Shown here: piece after piece, positions 1 to 12,589 of the stretch | How positions within the stretch are numbered: the stretch's first letter is position 1 | Layout of the letters: every line of letters starts with the position of its first letter | From: Rhyacophila brunnea | Lineage: Eukaryota; Arthropoda; Insecta; Trichoptera; Rhyacophilidae | Length of the DNA: 64,000 nt | NCBI GenBank assembly: GCA_022495005.1 | Contig: JAGYXB010001748.1 | Location: 310,001-374,000, forward strand | Direction: 5' to 3' | Position numbers and translations under genes: made by a program | Notes under the pieces: model-generated | Seen by the model: the letters and a program-made list of their open reading frames with translations, nothing else | Databases searched by the model: none | Told to the model about the DNA's origin: nothing

Positions 1-440
1 AGAGATATAATATATCCATACAAATATCTTTTCATTAAAATGAACAATGATGGATGTATTGTTCATAAATATAAATACAGCATTTCTAAAAGAACATACA
101 ATGTCTTATTAAATAACTTTTCTGATTACATCCCAAAATGAAATTTATCTACAAAAGTTATGCCAAGATCTGAAATTATATCATAATTTTGTTTATAATT
201 ACTAAAGTCAAAATGAAATATTATACGTAGGTACGTCATTACGGAATGATTTTATTTAAAAAAAAATCTCAATGGCAGAACAGAATATATAAAATTTTTT
301 CATTTGACAAAATATCAAAAGAACTTTTTATATTTTATATACATATTATTACGAAATACAATAACAATAAATTCTTTAATAGTATTGTATGTGAATTCTC
401 GATGGGAAGACATTGCATTAAATAAAATAAAACACAATAT
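1..440. other. AT-rich non-coding stretch
   Basis: I see no gene, repeat or RNA signal here. Stop codons are dense in every frame and homopolymer A and T runs are common. Confidence 0.6.
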
Positions 441-570
441 TAAAACGCATTAATTCCAAATAATTTAATTAAAACGAGGACCGGTTTCGTTGCTTTTAAT
501 GGAAAATTTACTGAATCATCTTCAGTTGAAAATATCCAAATAAACCAGGCGAAACCGGTTCTGGTTATTA
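440..570 (-). repeat. Repeat with hammerhead-like core (Penelope-type motif)
   Basis: On the minus strand CTGAAGA (from 525) is followed after about 30 bases by GAAACCGGTC (488 to 479). These match the invariant hammerhead segments CUGANGA and GAAA with a short palindromic stem III (ACCGGT) and a C at the cleavage position. A second GAAACCGGTT lies on the plus strand at 551-560 inside the small hairpin AACCAG/CTGGTT. Stem I and stem II do not pair convincingly, so this is at best a degenerate copy. Hammerhead motifs are known in Penelope-like elements; assignment to that class is inference. Confidence 0.3.
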
Positions 571-659
571 TTAAAGTATCTGGAATAATTACCATATACT
601 TAATATGTTTTTTATACAATACGAATGGATTAAATTTAATAGAATATTATGACGCGTTT

Positions 660-790
660 ATATGTGCATAGATTTCCTGCTGACAGTACGTATTATCGCG
701 GACATAACAAAAAGATTGGATGCATGGATAAAGAAAGTTCAGCAGTTTCTGATTTTTCGAGAATTGTTGTGTGATATCTGCGCCTGCGCG
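660..790 (-). repeat. Dispersed repeat R1, copy 1
   Basis: The minus strand of this interval is clearly similar to plus strand 16540-16670 over about 100 bp. Both contain a block reading AACTTT-Y-TT followed by ATCCATGCATCCA, preceded by a GCGAAAA/TCGAAAA-type segment and ending near TCAGCAG. The similarity is visible in translation (PCIQ shared), but neither copy has a convincing gene structure. I do not recognise the family; it may be an old transposon fragment. Confidence 0.5.
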
Positions 791-869
791 GTTAGTGGCG
801 AACCTGCCGGAAAAAATACGAAGTACACCGCGTAGAGCATTTTGAAGTTCACATATTTTCACAATCTAT

Positions 870-1995
870 CAAATAGCACCATACAATGACAACAAATCGT
901 CTCACTTACGCTTAAAGAATGAGATTGGCGAGACAGTCAGCACTTTTACCTGTAAACAGGTATTATCTTGATAGTTTAATTTACGCACTACTGGTGCCAG
1001 TAAATCCATGCACGTCTACAGGCGTTATAATATTATGAACATACGTAGGTATATAAAATTGATGCTGTAGTCATGCAATGCATCAAACTAGTTACGGTCT
1101 TTATAAAAAATAAATAGTTAATATTGTTGATTTTATAAAAATTATAAAGTAAAATCGAGAATAATATCTTTCCCCGATGCCAGATGTATTTGGTGCGATG
1201 ACTAATTTTAATTTCTTTTTAATGTAGATATATTATCTTTTATCTCTATACATTCTTGGGTCGTCTTCAATTTCAATGATTGGACTGTTAAATAATAATT
1301 GTACACGAACAAGGAGATTAGTATGCCATTACTAGTGTAAAATACTACTAAACTCACGGCAAAACGAGATAGCCAATGAGATCATTATATGTATTTCAAC
1401 TTAATCCAGACCATAGTAATCTGTTATATTATATTCAAAATTATCTATCCGCGCCGGGAAAAAATAACCCAAGATAATCTGTAACAAAACATTAAAAATT
1501 TTCGTAAATGCACGTAAATATTCGGATAGAAAAGTTCAGAAACAATTTTTTTATAGCTTATATAATATACAATATTTATCAAACAGATATATCGCAGTTT
1601 GGATAAGACATTATGGTAATTATTTATGCGGTACCACCTCCATTGACATAACGGCTTTATGAATGATTTAATAAAATTTATGTTGCATAGTTGATATAGT
1701 ATCTATCTCTGAAACAGTGAGTGCGTCGATCGATCGATTCTGAAGTGTTTCCGACCCAGAGCAAGGTCTCAATGAATTTGACAAAATAATAACTACCATT
1801 TCCCATAAAATTATTTTAATATTACATTCATAGAAGAAACCCGATACAATCCGCCTAAAAATAATTTGTTAGTATCTTCTGTTACGTAATCCGGATTAAG
1901 GAACTTACTAGATTTTTGATGTCCTGGATATTGTTTAACTTTTGATTGTCGATACAAGTAAACGTGTAAGATATCGTAAGTTCATGGGCGCAGTG
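870..1995. other. Non-coding stretch, nothing recognised
   Basis: AT-rich DNA with no open frame, inverted repeat or RNA gene that I can support. A short CGAT tandem run near 1728 is too small to matter. Confidence 0.55.
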
Positions 1996-2004
1996 TTTAT
2001 ATTC

Positions 2005-2075
2005 GTATATATTTTATACAGTTGGCACTCGTAGCTGTTTAGTTCGGCGCGGCGTAGAGACGCCCTCAGGGTAAT
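2005..2075 (+). promoter_or_regulatory. Possible core promoter and short 5' exon
   Basis: A TATA-like TATATATTTTA at 2007-2017 lies about 30 bp upstream of TTTAGTTCGGC (from about 2039), which resembles an insect initiator. The next 30 bases are GC-rich and end in CAGG|GTAATA, a plausible splice donor at about 2071. Local GC (to about 2260) is well above the surroundings. No downstream exon can be identified, so this rests on weak consensus motifs only. Confidence 0.15.
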
Positions 2076-2269
2076 ATATTCCGTGAATCATCAAGATAAA
2101 GACGCCTCCACTCCGTGAGAGCTTTAGACAGCTACAAACCGAGCTTTTACCGTGGCGGAGGCATTGTTGTAGCCAGTGGTGAACCACCAATAACGGTTCC
2201 AGGGAGATATTATACTGTGTTATGGGAAAATTTATAGTGTGCCTATAATGCGAGCGAAAACAACACGCT

Positions 2270-5200
2270 CCCTAATAAAACAGTTTGTATTTCTAACGAT
2301 ATGGGTGTTTAATATCTAAGGGTTGTTTGGATAGTAAAAATACCATAAACGTTTCATTATATTTAACAAGCGGCATCATAAAATTGTCGTGCGTCTCTAT
2401 TATTACGTTAACGACGTGGGTGTTCTGTAGGTTATTCCATATAATAAAATTATCGTACCTACCACATACAGAAACAATCAATTGAACAAATAAAAATTAT
2501 CACAATAATCAACTAATGAAAATATTAATTTTGAGCGATTTTTTGAGCGACCGACATTTTTGATATTCCCTCCTCCATCACTCTTTGTCACAAAATATTT
2601 TACCCCCCCCCTCCCTCTTTCTAAATTACGTCACATTTTTAAAATGCCTACTCCCATTCGGTAAATAGTTCATTTTTTTAAATCATCCATGTCAGTAAAA
2701 TGTGCGAATGATAATAAAAAATAGTTTTGACTATATCTAGTCATATTTTTGATTTTATGATGTCATATTTTGTACACCTCCGATCACCTTCGCCACAAAT
2801 CATTATATCAGACTATCTTCTCCCTTGAAAGTAAAACTGCAAAATAGACGGACGTTGTGTATAATTATACAGCAATGGTGAATGTGTTATTTCGGAAAGA
2901 GAAAGGTAAGGGTGCTAACGTTTTGACTGGAGCTGACCTTTTTGGAGGGATGTTGTCCAGACATAAGCTTACATGACCATTGGCGTCAAACAATAAGAAG
3001 CTAAAAAAATGTTAATAAAGCCAATGATAAAAATATCGGGAGTTATTTTTAAGAAATAACATTAAAAAAATAATAATTATTAGATAATTAAAATATGACA
3101 ATGTTTTACTACTAGTGTTAGGTTTATACCTAAACCATACCACATTATAAAGTATTGTTTTGATAATCGTTAAATTGCATAAATGAAACATAACTTACAC
3201 AAAAATGCTTCCGTTATAATAATACTGGTAAATGAGCAGAATTTAATGATGCATTCAGAAAATAATTAAAATTACGCACGTAATTGGTAATTTCTGCGTG
3301 AAAATTTATTATTGAAGTAATGATGATTGTATTTTAGCGGTGTTGTAATAAAATGCAGCAAATATCATGATTAAATGGAAGCATAAATTCAAATTTGAAT
3401 TGAGTGTTTTTGTAAGCAATAAAAATGACAAAGCAATTCCAGCGAGCAATAAAAATGTGTTATATGTCAGATAAACTACCGGGCATAAATAAGGTAAAAA
3501 GGTTTGTCAAAAGCTTACGCCATACGAAGGAGTGTATGGCCTAAGAATTTCAGAAGCTACGCGGGGTGGAAATATATTTTTTTCATTCGCAACTGGCGCG
3601 GCGGAATGAAGTAAAAACAATAAAACGCACAATAAAAGCTTTGCAGGAAGGTCCAAAATGATAAAATAACTAAATACAAGCGCCGACTATTTCGAATTTC
3701 TTCTAGAAATAAAAACAGTATAATATGTGAATGCTTTTCTACGGAAGTGGTTTGGAAAAGCCCATGCGATTTTTTGCTACCAAAAACAACGTCTATAAAA
3801 AGGCCACATAGAGAAAGTAAGGGTGAATGATAGGATAGTAAGAAAATAAAGTGGCTATCAAATAATATATTTGAAATACTACCTTACCTAATTCTTTTAC
3901 GTTAATATTAGCTTAATAAATAAAGTAGTCATCGTGGTTACTTCAAACAAAGTTTTAAATGATAATACACTCTGTCTATTGGCCGTACGTTACTACATCT
4001 TTTTAATGATAATCTATATAAAATTCTACATTTATTGTGATTTAATTATTGTTACCTGTCGTCTTTTTTAGGTTGTATAATTCACGAAACGTTGATTATT
4101 AAAAATATAATATAATATTATTAACGTGATAGATAATGAATGCGTCAGTGATAATATAACAAAAATATCAATAATTAGTTTTTGTGATATTGCATCGCCG
4201 TATGATTTATATCAATCATAACTTTGTAAACATGTTGTATGTACTTCTCCAATCATATTCTGGCCAAGCAAGTCGCTTAACTGACCACTCCATATTTTTT
4301 TTAGAATGTGTAATTTATAGGTTCAGATTTTAGTGGTGCCATGGAAGTAAATTAAATGCCCCTCTTCCAAATATTTTTTCTCTAGTATTGTAAACTTGAA
4401 TCATAAATTTTACGCCATTTTCTGATTAATAGATCCTTTATGTGGACGCTTTGTTATGAATAAATACACCAACCCCTTAAGCTGAAATCATTACTATTGG
4501 TGAATATCTCGCCATTGTAGTGGAAGGTAATCAGAGGTGGAGAATTTTTGATATATAACATATTATATTATTACTATTTTCTATGCAGGTAATATGATTT
4601 TTGACATAACGCCAATCTCATTCCGAAAGAACGAATATAAAGTTGTTGATATATCTGCAATACTTATAAATATGTATACTTTTCAACCGGGGAACTGCCA
4701 GAATTCAAAAGAATAATACATCTTATCTGACGTGGAATGAATCCATTTATTTTGGAATATTCTGTATACACTTTTTCGTAGGAGCTGAGCTATGTTTCTT
4801 TAAGACGGGGGTTGGCATTAAGAATGCATTAGAAAAGAAGCGATAAATCCATCCCTTGAGTTATATGCACAAAGGCTTCAGTAAGGAAAATGGCTAAAGA
4901 GAAAGAGGGAAACTTAGCAGGAAAGCGTTTGCTTTCTGTGCTTCTAAATTTGATATACGACGCAATGGGGTATTTATTTTAAATAAAACGCGTGCAGTTC
5001 GTTTTGAAGCTGTCACCAAAGAATAATAAGTAGGTAGCATACCTACTACTACAAAATACCCACAGTTCATAAAAAAAACATCGAAGTACAAAATAAAACA
5101 CGAAATCATCCCCGAATACCTAATAAGCAATTAATAGATATGTATAATGCTTACTAAATTTTGTCAGCTCCTTTTCAGTCAACTCAAACAATCGAAATAA

Positions 5201-6380
5201 AAATAATATTTGATGGTTACCTTTGACTACCAAAACGGTGGGGTAATTCAATAATTTTATTTTCTCGGTTTACAGTGAGAAATAAAATTATACGTTCAAA
5301 CTAAAATGATTTTTTAAAGTTGTTTAATTATTGTTAAAGTGAATTTGATTTCACAATTTTCGCTTCTTGGCCGAGTACCTTGCTTAAGAGTATTTCTTGG
5401 GGATACTTTTTTTAATAACTACGCCACAAGGAGGTGTTTTTTTTTTTAAATTTCATCAATATGGCTATTGTCTACGTTATTTAAAACAGGGAAACAACAC
5501 TCTTAAATTTAATGTATAGATGACGCCAGGTGTTCTCCATTTATTTGTTTTTAATTAATTGATATTTTTTCCAGTATTTTTCCAATCTGTATGTAGATAT
5601 CTGAAGATGATCTAATAAATATTAACAATAAAACAATGTTACATTTTTAATTAATATACTGTATAAAAGAGATGGTGGTGGATGGAGAGAGGACAGTGGA
5701 GGCGGCCAAGATCCATATTTGGTAGTGGTGCCGATCATCATAAATGAATTTAACTATAATTTTATATTTTAATTATTATCTCTGGATTTTTTTTTCATTT
5801 TTATGATCATTAAATTTCCAATAACGAAAAAAATGAGAATTGTATAAGCTTCTAAAAATATTATCAATAATTCGTGATCCATAATAAATACTTCCAATAT
5901 AAAAATGATTTATACGTTTCGTTGAATCCCATTCAAATTATTATTATACGCTACGATTATTAATACGAATACGAATTTTGCAGCGTTTTTGTATATTTTT
6001 CATCATTGCAGTCACTTTTCAAGCAAAGAGCATTCAGCTTATAGCAAATACTTCAAATATCTCCAAAGTTTATGGTAGGTAAAGTTAATTGCTATGTATC
6101 CAATTAGAATACTACTGGAAATGCGAACAATATAAATTGTAATAAATTTTAATAATGAACGGAGAACTGTGCCGCCCCCAAAACAACAACAACGAAGAAT
6201 TAATATCAATGTAAGCAACATGACAATTCCTTCATTCAGCAGTGGATAGAGATGGAATTGTACATACATATAACTAAATGAAACACATATATTTCTACTT
6301 AAAACATTATTTTCAACTTCCATTTTAATTATGTTAAATCTTGTACCTACTGTTCGATTAGTGATGACTGATGAGTAATT
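2270..6380. other. AT-rich non-coding stretch with one pyrimidine tract
   Basis: No coding signal. A C-rich tract with a nine-C run lies at 2606-2622 and is followed by TTACGTCAC; this resembles the polypyrimidine parts of old insect transposon tails, but ends cannot be drawn. A 20-base match to the RTE 3' end lies at 6231-6250. The rest is AT-rich with many short open frames expected by chance. Confidence 0.5.
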
Positions 6381-6389
6381 TTTTACAAC

Positions 6390-6435
6390 TTTTTCTTTTA
6401 GTATCTTCAGGCACTTATGCATACTTACTAATCGC
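6390..6435 (-). repeat. Worn fragment of hammerhead-like repeat family H1
   Basis: The minus strand contains GTGCCTGAAGATAC, identical to the copy at 36.5 kb, preceded by a similar GTAAGTATGCAT segment. The GAAA half of the core is not preserved downstream. It is probably an old truncated copy of the repeat at 33919-34042 and 36460-36582. Confidence 0.35.
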
Positions 6436-6439
6436 AAAA

Positions 6440-7770
6440 GCAATCGTAGAAAAGGGCTAATCAATTAGAATTTAAATTCAGAATTTATTTATTTGATAAT
6501 TAGAACAAATAAGACCTTTCTTTATTTATTTTAATTATATGCTCTAATTTACGTAGATTTTTAACATTTAAAAAAATATCGAACACCTGCATGCTTTTAA
6601 AATTCAAAAAAAACAAATGCTATAAAACGGGTATCGAGGCTAATTTTCGACATAAATCGATTAATGTTTTTATTTAAATACAGAATTAACCGTATTGGTA
6701 TTTAAGCACAACGAGAAAATCAAATTGTATTTAAGTCATAATAATAATAATATCATGTTTATGTTGACTTGTAAAGCAATTGGAGGACGTCTTTTGACAC
6801 TTTCCACGCATTATTAAACTGATTGAATGGTCTAGAAATCAATCTTCGGTTGACCTCAAATTTGAGACAGACGGATGACAATTATTAATTAATATTGCTT
6901 TAGAAGGTAGTTCAAAGCCGCTTTGAGGCCGGCTACGAGGAATTTTACAACAATTAAGATCGATTAAGAATTTTATTGCCCCACATTTTAAGAGAATAAG
7001 TACTAACACGTCATATGGACATTAAATTACTCATACAGTTGTTATTTGACTAGATATTTTAATTTTGTTTTTCGTAGTTAATTAAAATTAAAGTATATGA
7101 TAGCTAGTCGATTCATTGGTACGTGTATGTATATAATATAATATTGCTAGCCAACGTACTCTACGTAGTTAGTAGCATCGTGCTCTGTCTTACAAGAGGG
7201 GCTGGATTACGCTAAATTGAATTATTTAACTATACCTATCTAAATAATATGTCAATCCCCGCAGCCAATCCTCGTAAAACAATAGTTATATAAAGTAGGT
7301 ACCTACAACATTTTGGTAGACCACATACTTCCATTAAAATGAAGAAAAATCATTGTTAAAAACTTTGAAATGACTTTATAAAAATACTTACTTTTAGACT
7401 TTTGTCAAAAATAATGGTTGCGTGTATAAAGACTGTTAAAAAAAGGATTAATTCAATAGGAAAAATAAATTAAGTTCTCGTGTAAAACGGTTCATTTTTT
7501 ATGTCATGAATTACAGTTATAAAAAAATCTTCAAAGTATTCATTATTCACTGTTTTATACGAAACGTGTTTTCTTTGTTTTTTAATTGGTTGTTTGAAAA
7601 CAAAAACGAAAGATTGGACCAAATTAGCTTAAAAGCAATGCCACTGTTGTGTTGAAGTTTGATTGATTGAAGTAAAACACGAATTTGGAAGAGAGCCTCG
7701 TATTTCGTTTAAAAATAATATTACGAAAACTCGTTGTTAGGAAGTATTCAACACCATTATGCAAAACAAA
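6440..7770. other. Non-coding stretch
   Basis: AT-rich, no supported feature. It contains an exact GTAGGTACCTAC palindrome at 7295-7306, a motif that recurs in this window and that I associate with lepidopteran genomes. Confidence 0.5.
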
Positions 7771-7779
7771 ATAATTACT

Positions 7780-7910
7780 GTAACGAATTAATACTTTGGA
7801 CGCGGAAGACGCACACGGCGCGTAATGACCAGGCGGCCGATCGATGTAATTAACGTGCATTTTAAAGGGGGCAATTAAAATCTCATTATCTCTTCAGCAG
7901 CGAAAGCGTT
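7780..7910. other. GC-richer non-coding island
   Basis: About 130 bp with GCGGAAGACGC, GGCGCGTAATGACC and GGCGGCCGATCGATG, flanked by AT-rich DNA. It contains TAATTA-type homeodomain-like sites (GTAATTAACG, GGCAATTAAAA). No coding potential. It could be a conserved regulatory element, which is untested. Confidence 0.2.
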
Positions 7911-8061
7911 AAACAAAAAAAAATATGAATGGAATTTTATACAATGAATCTAACAATAATTACAACTTTGGAAACATATTTGTGGTCTACATTGAATGAA
8001 TACCAATATAATAAAGTTTCTCGAAATTGGATTATATATTGTATATCCACACCATCAGAAA

Positions 8062-8340
8062 GGGTCAATCCACAGTTGGATGAAGACCTATCCATAGCTT
8101 CCTTTCGCTCCATCTCGTTCCCTAGTTTTTTACCACCACGTAAATCCATCGAACCTTATGAGTACGTCTATCCAGCGAGTTCTAGGAAGGTCTTGTGGAC
8201 GGTTAGTGTATCTTGAGTACCACTGTATGACGGTATTTTCCGAGCGAAGTATCCAGCCTATTGCCACTTCATCTGCTTGGCGACCTCTATCACATCGCGT
8301 ACTATAATTTGCTTCCTTATTCTTATTTCTATATGACTGA
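8062..8340 (-). mobile_element. RTE-type retrotransposon 3' fragment
   Basis: The minus strand encodes pieces of the C-terminal end of an RTE reverse transcriptase ORF, including CDRGRQADEVAIGW and RPQDLPRTRWIDVLIRF, which match the corresponding RWAGHIAR and GRPRGRWIDEMIKF region of the element at 41.4-42.8 kb. It is closely related at DNA level to the fragment at 52514-52868. The reading frame is broken. The 5' part is missing, as is usual for truncated LINE insertions. Confidence 0.75.
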
Positions 8341-8344
8341 TTAT

Positions 8345-10195
8345 TACTGAACATTAAAGAAATTTAGAACACAATTTATATAAAAAGTAAGTTTAAGAAA
8401 ACATTATAATTTTCTCAGTAATTCACAATTTACAATCATCTCTCTAACTGTAGGTGTAATAATTTCATATAAATAAATACTTTAGATAATAGGGAGTTGG
8501 AATATGTATGGCTTTATCGTGTGATACATATGTTATTAATTATCGTATGTCAATGGGTGCTGACAACTGTGATATTTATTTGCGTTATTTACACAAACTA
8601 GCATACCGATTTTTATGTTTATGAATAATAATATAATATTGTGTTTTTTTATGTTTTATAAAAGTTATACTTGATTATTTTATCTCAAGAAGGCGCCATC
8701 CCGTTCCATTGACGGCATGTGCAGAGAAATTATAAATGGTGTCTCATTTGAATTTTTCTTCTGCGCACCCTGCTTAGTAGACGGGGTGCGCTTTCGTAAA
8801 GGAAAATATTTATACTATCTATTTCATTTTTGCATAATATTATATGTTAAACATAAGTAATATGTATGTACTTTATATATTTGTTGCTGTTTAATAAAAT
8901 ATTATATATTATTATTTACTATATAAATAGCATTTTTTAAAAGAATATATCCTTATGGTATTAAATTCATAAATGAGAGAAAATATTTGAATTTGAAAAC
9001 AAATGTGTATTGTGCCACGTTTACATTTAGTAAGCGTATTTTCGTTTTGTTCTGAATGCAAAATTTAGCACAAAAGCAAATTTACTATTCATATGAATAA
9101 AATGTAATCTCGAGATGTTCATAAACCATGTCATCACACTCGAGGAAAAGAATCAAAATAACAAACGCAAAGCGAGTTAAGCCAGTGTGGGTGGTGGAAA
9201 GCCCTCTTCCCTTACACTTTAACTGTAAGGAGCCAGTCAGTGTCTGTGTCTTCTTACACTCTGAGTGTAAACTTCTCACACCAGCAAACGGAATAAAGCG
9301 GAAATGAAAATTTATGTATGGAAATGATGATTTATGTTTGGGAAACGCTCGCTGATGGCAGTGTTGGCAGCAGAAAGCTAGTCGTAGAAGATTTTAAGAT
9401 ACTCTACGATAAACACTTTAAAAACATGTGTATTTTGAAAACATGGTTTTTTAATACTACGAGTATCTAAGGGAGTTTATGGTACTAATAAATAATTATG
9501 TGGTCACTTATACGCCAAATAAAAGAATAATTTAGTTATTCTGTTTCAAATACATAAGTGTATCATAATAATTATACTTCTTATAGTATGATGCTGATAA
9601 TATGTACATTTTCAAGATAGAACTGTATTAGGTATAATGAAAAAAAATATATAAATTAAAAGATACATTAACAAGGACATTTTAGTTTAAACAGATAATT
9701 ACAAAATAAAATTTACCTCAAAGAAAGAATAGCTACAATTTACAGAGATAATAATATTATAAGGATCATATAGGTATGTATACAATCTAGCAAATTCGAA
9801 AAGTATATTTTTTTGTTACATAATATTACAATAATTAATATTTATCTTGATTTATCTGTAACGCATGAGAGGAAACATAAGTAAATGTATAGGAGAGAGC
9901 AAGACAGGGAGAAGACGTATAAAAAGGTTTATGGTGAGAGATAACATACAGGTACATGCAAATTCTAAACTTGGAAAATAAAGTGACACACAAATAAAGG
10001 AATCGTTAATTTTAATCGAGTCATGAAAGGAAACAAATGATAGGATACTCTCATAATAGTTTGACAGATGCTTACGATGAAGTACTAACAAATCGAATAG
10101 GTATATGGAAAGTATTAAACGACATTATAATTATTTTGTGAAAGATTAACAGAATTGTCTAAATAAGTATGGTCTCTGAAAAGTGGTTTTCCAAA
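8345..10195. other. Non-coding stretch with small hairpins
   Basis: No gene. A perfect 8-bp GC-rich hairpin lies at 8763-8791 (GCGCACCC / GGGTGCGC, 13-base loop), and TTACACTCTGAGTGTAA at 9254-9270 is a 17-base palindrome in a slightly GC-richer patch at 9080-9290. Function is unknown. Confidence 0.5.
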
Positions 10196-10204
10196 TAGTT
10201 TGTT

Positions 10205-10330
10205 TATTGATTCTGGCTTCGATTCCCGGCGAGGACAAAAATGTATATTGTGTTTTTCTCAAAACCAGGGTATTTGTGAATGTTCAAAATTACTAACAAC
10301 CACGTTGTACGAAAAAGCAAGGGCATGGTT
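10205..10330 (+). repeat. tRNA-derived SINE, family B
   Basis: Contains a B-box-like GCTTCGATTCCCGGC, as found at the 3' half of tRNA-like SINE heads, followed by GAGGACAAAAATG and TGTGTTTTTCTCAA. The latter block recurs in inverted orientation at 11205-11290, so the two are copies of one dispersed family. No A box or intact tRNA fold is visible. Confidence 0.5.
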
Positions 10331-10589
10331 ATTAATAATTCTAAAAAAAACATAATGTAGCCCACGAATACGAATGAAGATCAATTACTATGTATTAAAA
10401 ACGTCATTTGTTTTAACGGATCTGACAGAGTATTTAAATTTTCAACTAACAACTGCACTGGAAAATATATATTTTTCAGTAACTTAGCGTAGTCGTTTTA
10501 ATACTGTGCACGGTATTGTATGTAAAATCGACTTTTAAAATGCATTACAATTGAGTTAAGTTTAATAAATATATATAATTTGCGCTTCT

Positions 10590-10790
10590 GAGTCTATCTT
10601 ACACGGTACCTTGGTTAGTACCTTGCATCTTTGTCTCGCGAAATATGGTACTCCCGAGACCTCCGTCACTCAGACAAAATTCACTTTGACCGTCTTGACT
10701 TATGCAGTACGCAATTTCCCCCAAAGGAAAAGAAAATGATTAGTTTACACGAAGAGAGTCGCTAGAGTACGTGGCCAATTGCGTGATGGA
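10590..10790. other. GC-richer non-coding island
   Basis: A patch with balanced base composition, including GTCTCGCGAAATATGG and GACCGTCTTGACTTATG, between AT-rich flanks. No open frame or repeat structure. Possible regulatory DNA, unsupported beyond composition. Confidence 0.15.
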
Positions 10791-11204
10791 ACTTAATTTT
10801 TTTTTTCAAAATAAATAAAAAGTTTGTATAAAGTAAAGTTCCGCTGTATAATATGTTGGTAACTTTTCATGGTTTTATTTGTCGTCAATTTTATTTTTCT
10901 GATTATTACACTATCTCAGATAGAGCTTTACTAAAGTCTTGCCTCTCTATGTTTAACATTACGGTCAACCGTGCTATTAAAATAAAAAAATCTTTACCTT
11001 ACATTATATATTTGAAAGATCGTGTCTTCCACTTGTGCAAAGTATATTCATACAATAATGACATTACATTAACTCTGGCCATTGAAACACGTGACAATTG
11101 CATTGTACCCAGGGAAAAAAACTACTTTTTTTCTTTTTAATACCACGGCAGGTCATAAGACCCAATGATAATAGTGTAATAGTGGCAGTAAAATAATTTA
11201 AAAA

Positions 11205-11290
11205 AAATACATAGACCTTGAGAAAAACACAAAAATGAATTGTGACCTCACCAGAAATTAAACCCGAAGCCCTGATACGATAAGCTAAAT
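11205..11290 (-). repeat. tRNA-derived SINE, family B, second copy
   Basis: On the minus strand GGCTTCGGGTTTAATTTC resembles a B box and is followed by GGTGAGGTCACAATTC and TTGTGTTTTTCTCAAG, matching the order of blocks at 10205-10330 on the plus strand. The copies are diverged. Confidence 0.5.
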
Positions 11291-12030
11291 GACTTTTGAT
11301 TTGGAATTCGACAGAAAATTAAATTGAATAGGATTCTATTAATTTAACGTTAAGTTTGATTTATCGTTAAAAAATCGATCGTTTAATATAATATTATGCA
11401 TATTGTATAAAATATTCAGAAAACACAAAAACTTTGGAAATAAATAGGTAGTATTAGTCCATAGAGGATATACGTAGGGTGATTCATAACAGGCTGATCT
11501 GGTTTTGACAGCCAAAATGGAGGTTCAACTTTCAATTCGAGATAAATATATGTAAATTTAAAAAATGGTGTATAGTTTTTATAATATTATCTAAAACAAC
11601 TATTCGCCTTAAAAGGGTATGCCTCTGGTTGACGTAGACAATCTAAATAAAATATAGGTATCAGCGTTTCCAACATTCTCCATCAATGGAAGCTGTTGCG
11701 TAAGTGGCGGGGGTGAAAACAAATCATTGCACAATTCGTATTAATTTCCGTTAGGGTCCGTTTGTGCATTTAATGCGATAGTGACGCATTCGCTCCGCTA
11801 GAGTAGACAATCAAACGAGATTGGATGGATAAGTACAAAGGGATGAGAGGAGGAAGTGGAAATGTGCGTCATCGTGCGCTTTGGCCTGACATCAGTAAAT
11901 ACATTAAATTTACACAATAACCAGTGACGTCAATAAAATAAAATAAATCAGATCGAAATTAGCATGTTTTGTAATGACATAATTTTTGATCATTTATAAG
12001 TTAAAAACACCTAAGAAATATATTAAAAAA
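11290..12030. other. Non-coding stretch with a possible terminal fragment of the TTAA element
   Basis: TGCCTCTGGTTGACGTAGACA at 11629-11649 is like the block following 40147, which is itself related to the end of the TTAA-flanked element at 41.1-43.2 kb. The match is short. Nothing else is recognised. Confidence 0.3.
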
Positions 12031-12035
12031 CATAT

Positions 12036-12124
12036 GAGCCCAGACAGGACTCGAACCTACATCCACCGGATTTCATTCTTGCCAATTTATGATTGCTTTA
12101 CCTATTTAGCTGCCTACGTCCTAC
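12036..12124 (-). repeat. tRNA-derived SINE head, family A
   Basis: Read on the minus strand this is tRNA-like: GCAGCTAAATAGGTAAAGC resembles an A box and GTAGGTTCGAGTCCTG a B box, about 45 bases apart, ending CTGGGCT. The anticodon arm and acceptor stem are poor, and it sits among repeats, so a SINE or tRNA pseudogene is more likely than a working tRNA. It resembles the copy at 59267-59344. Confidence 0.55.
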
Positions 12125-12550
12125 CTATTTACGACATCATTAAATAATAATTGTGCAACTGAAGTGCTCTAATAAATTTATAATCAAGGCAGTGATAATA
12201 GTTAGGTATTTATTTATCCCACGATGGCCCCGCGTCGGCCTTAAGTGTCGTGGGTTTCAGGCACTTGTGGCCGTAATCCAATGTATGCGAATCCTGTCCT
12301 GCGCAATATTTTTGATAATATTTTTGAGGTTGAATAAAAAAAATAGTTCTCATAGTTTCCGGATTATAAATTGTTAGGTTTTATGTTGCGCAAATAAAAG
12401 ACAATCTCTAGATAAATATAGTGGAATCTAGTAGATACACAATGACCAAAAAGTAGAAATAAGTCATTGGATCGAGAAAATAGTTATATGTTGTGGAAGT
12501 AGGCCACAATGTAATTCACAGAACCGATAATAGTGGGATCAACTTAGATC

Positions 12551-12587
12551 GACCTTTATTCAGCAGTGTATAGATCCAAGTTGATCA
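12551..12587 (+). repeat. Very short RTE 3'-end fragment
   Basis: The segment CCTTTATTCAGCAGTG, then TATAGATCCAAGTTGAT, matches in order the final coding bases of the RTE copy ending at 42824 (CCTTCATCCAGCAGTGG, then ATAGATTCAAGCTGAT). It could be a 5'-truncated insertion or a SINE tail derived from RTE. The adjoining GATCAACTTAGATC upstream forms an inverted repeat with GATCCAAGTTGATC. Confidence 0.4.
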
Positions 12588-12589
12588 CG

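Noticed and set aside
6231..6250. Match to the RTE 3' end (TTCATTCAGCAGTGGATAGA)
   Set aside because: Only about 20 bases, with no tail or flanking similarity; kept out of the element list although it may be a relic.
11923..11935. CAGTGACGTC as a hAT terminus
   Set aside because: Same tip as the 32066 element, but no partner end or flanking duplication was found.
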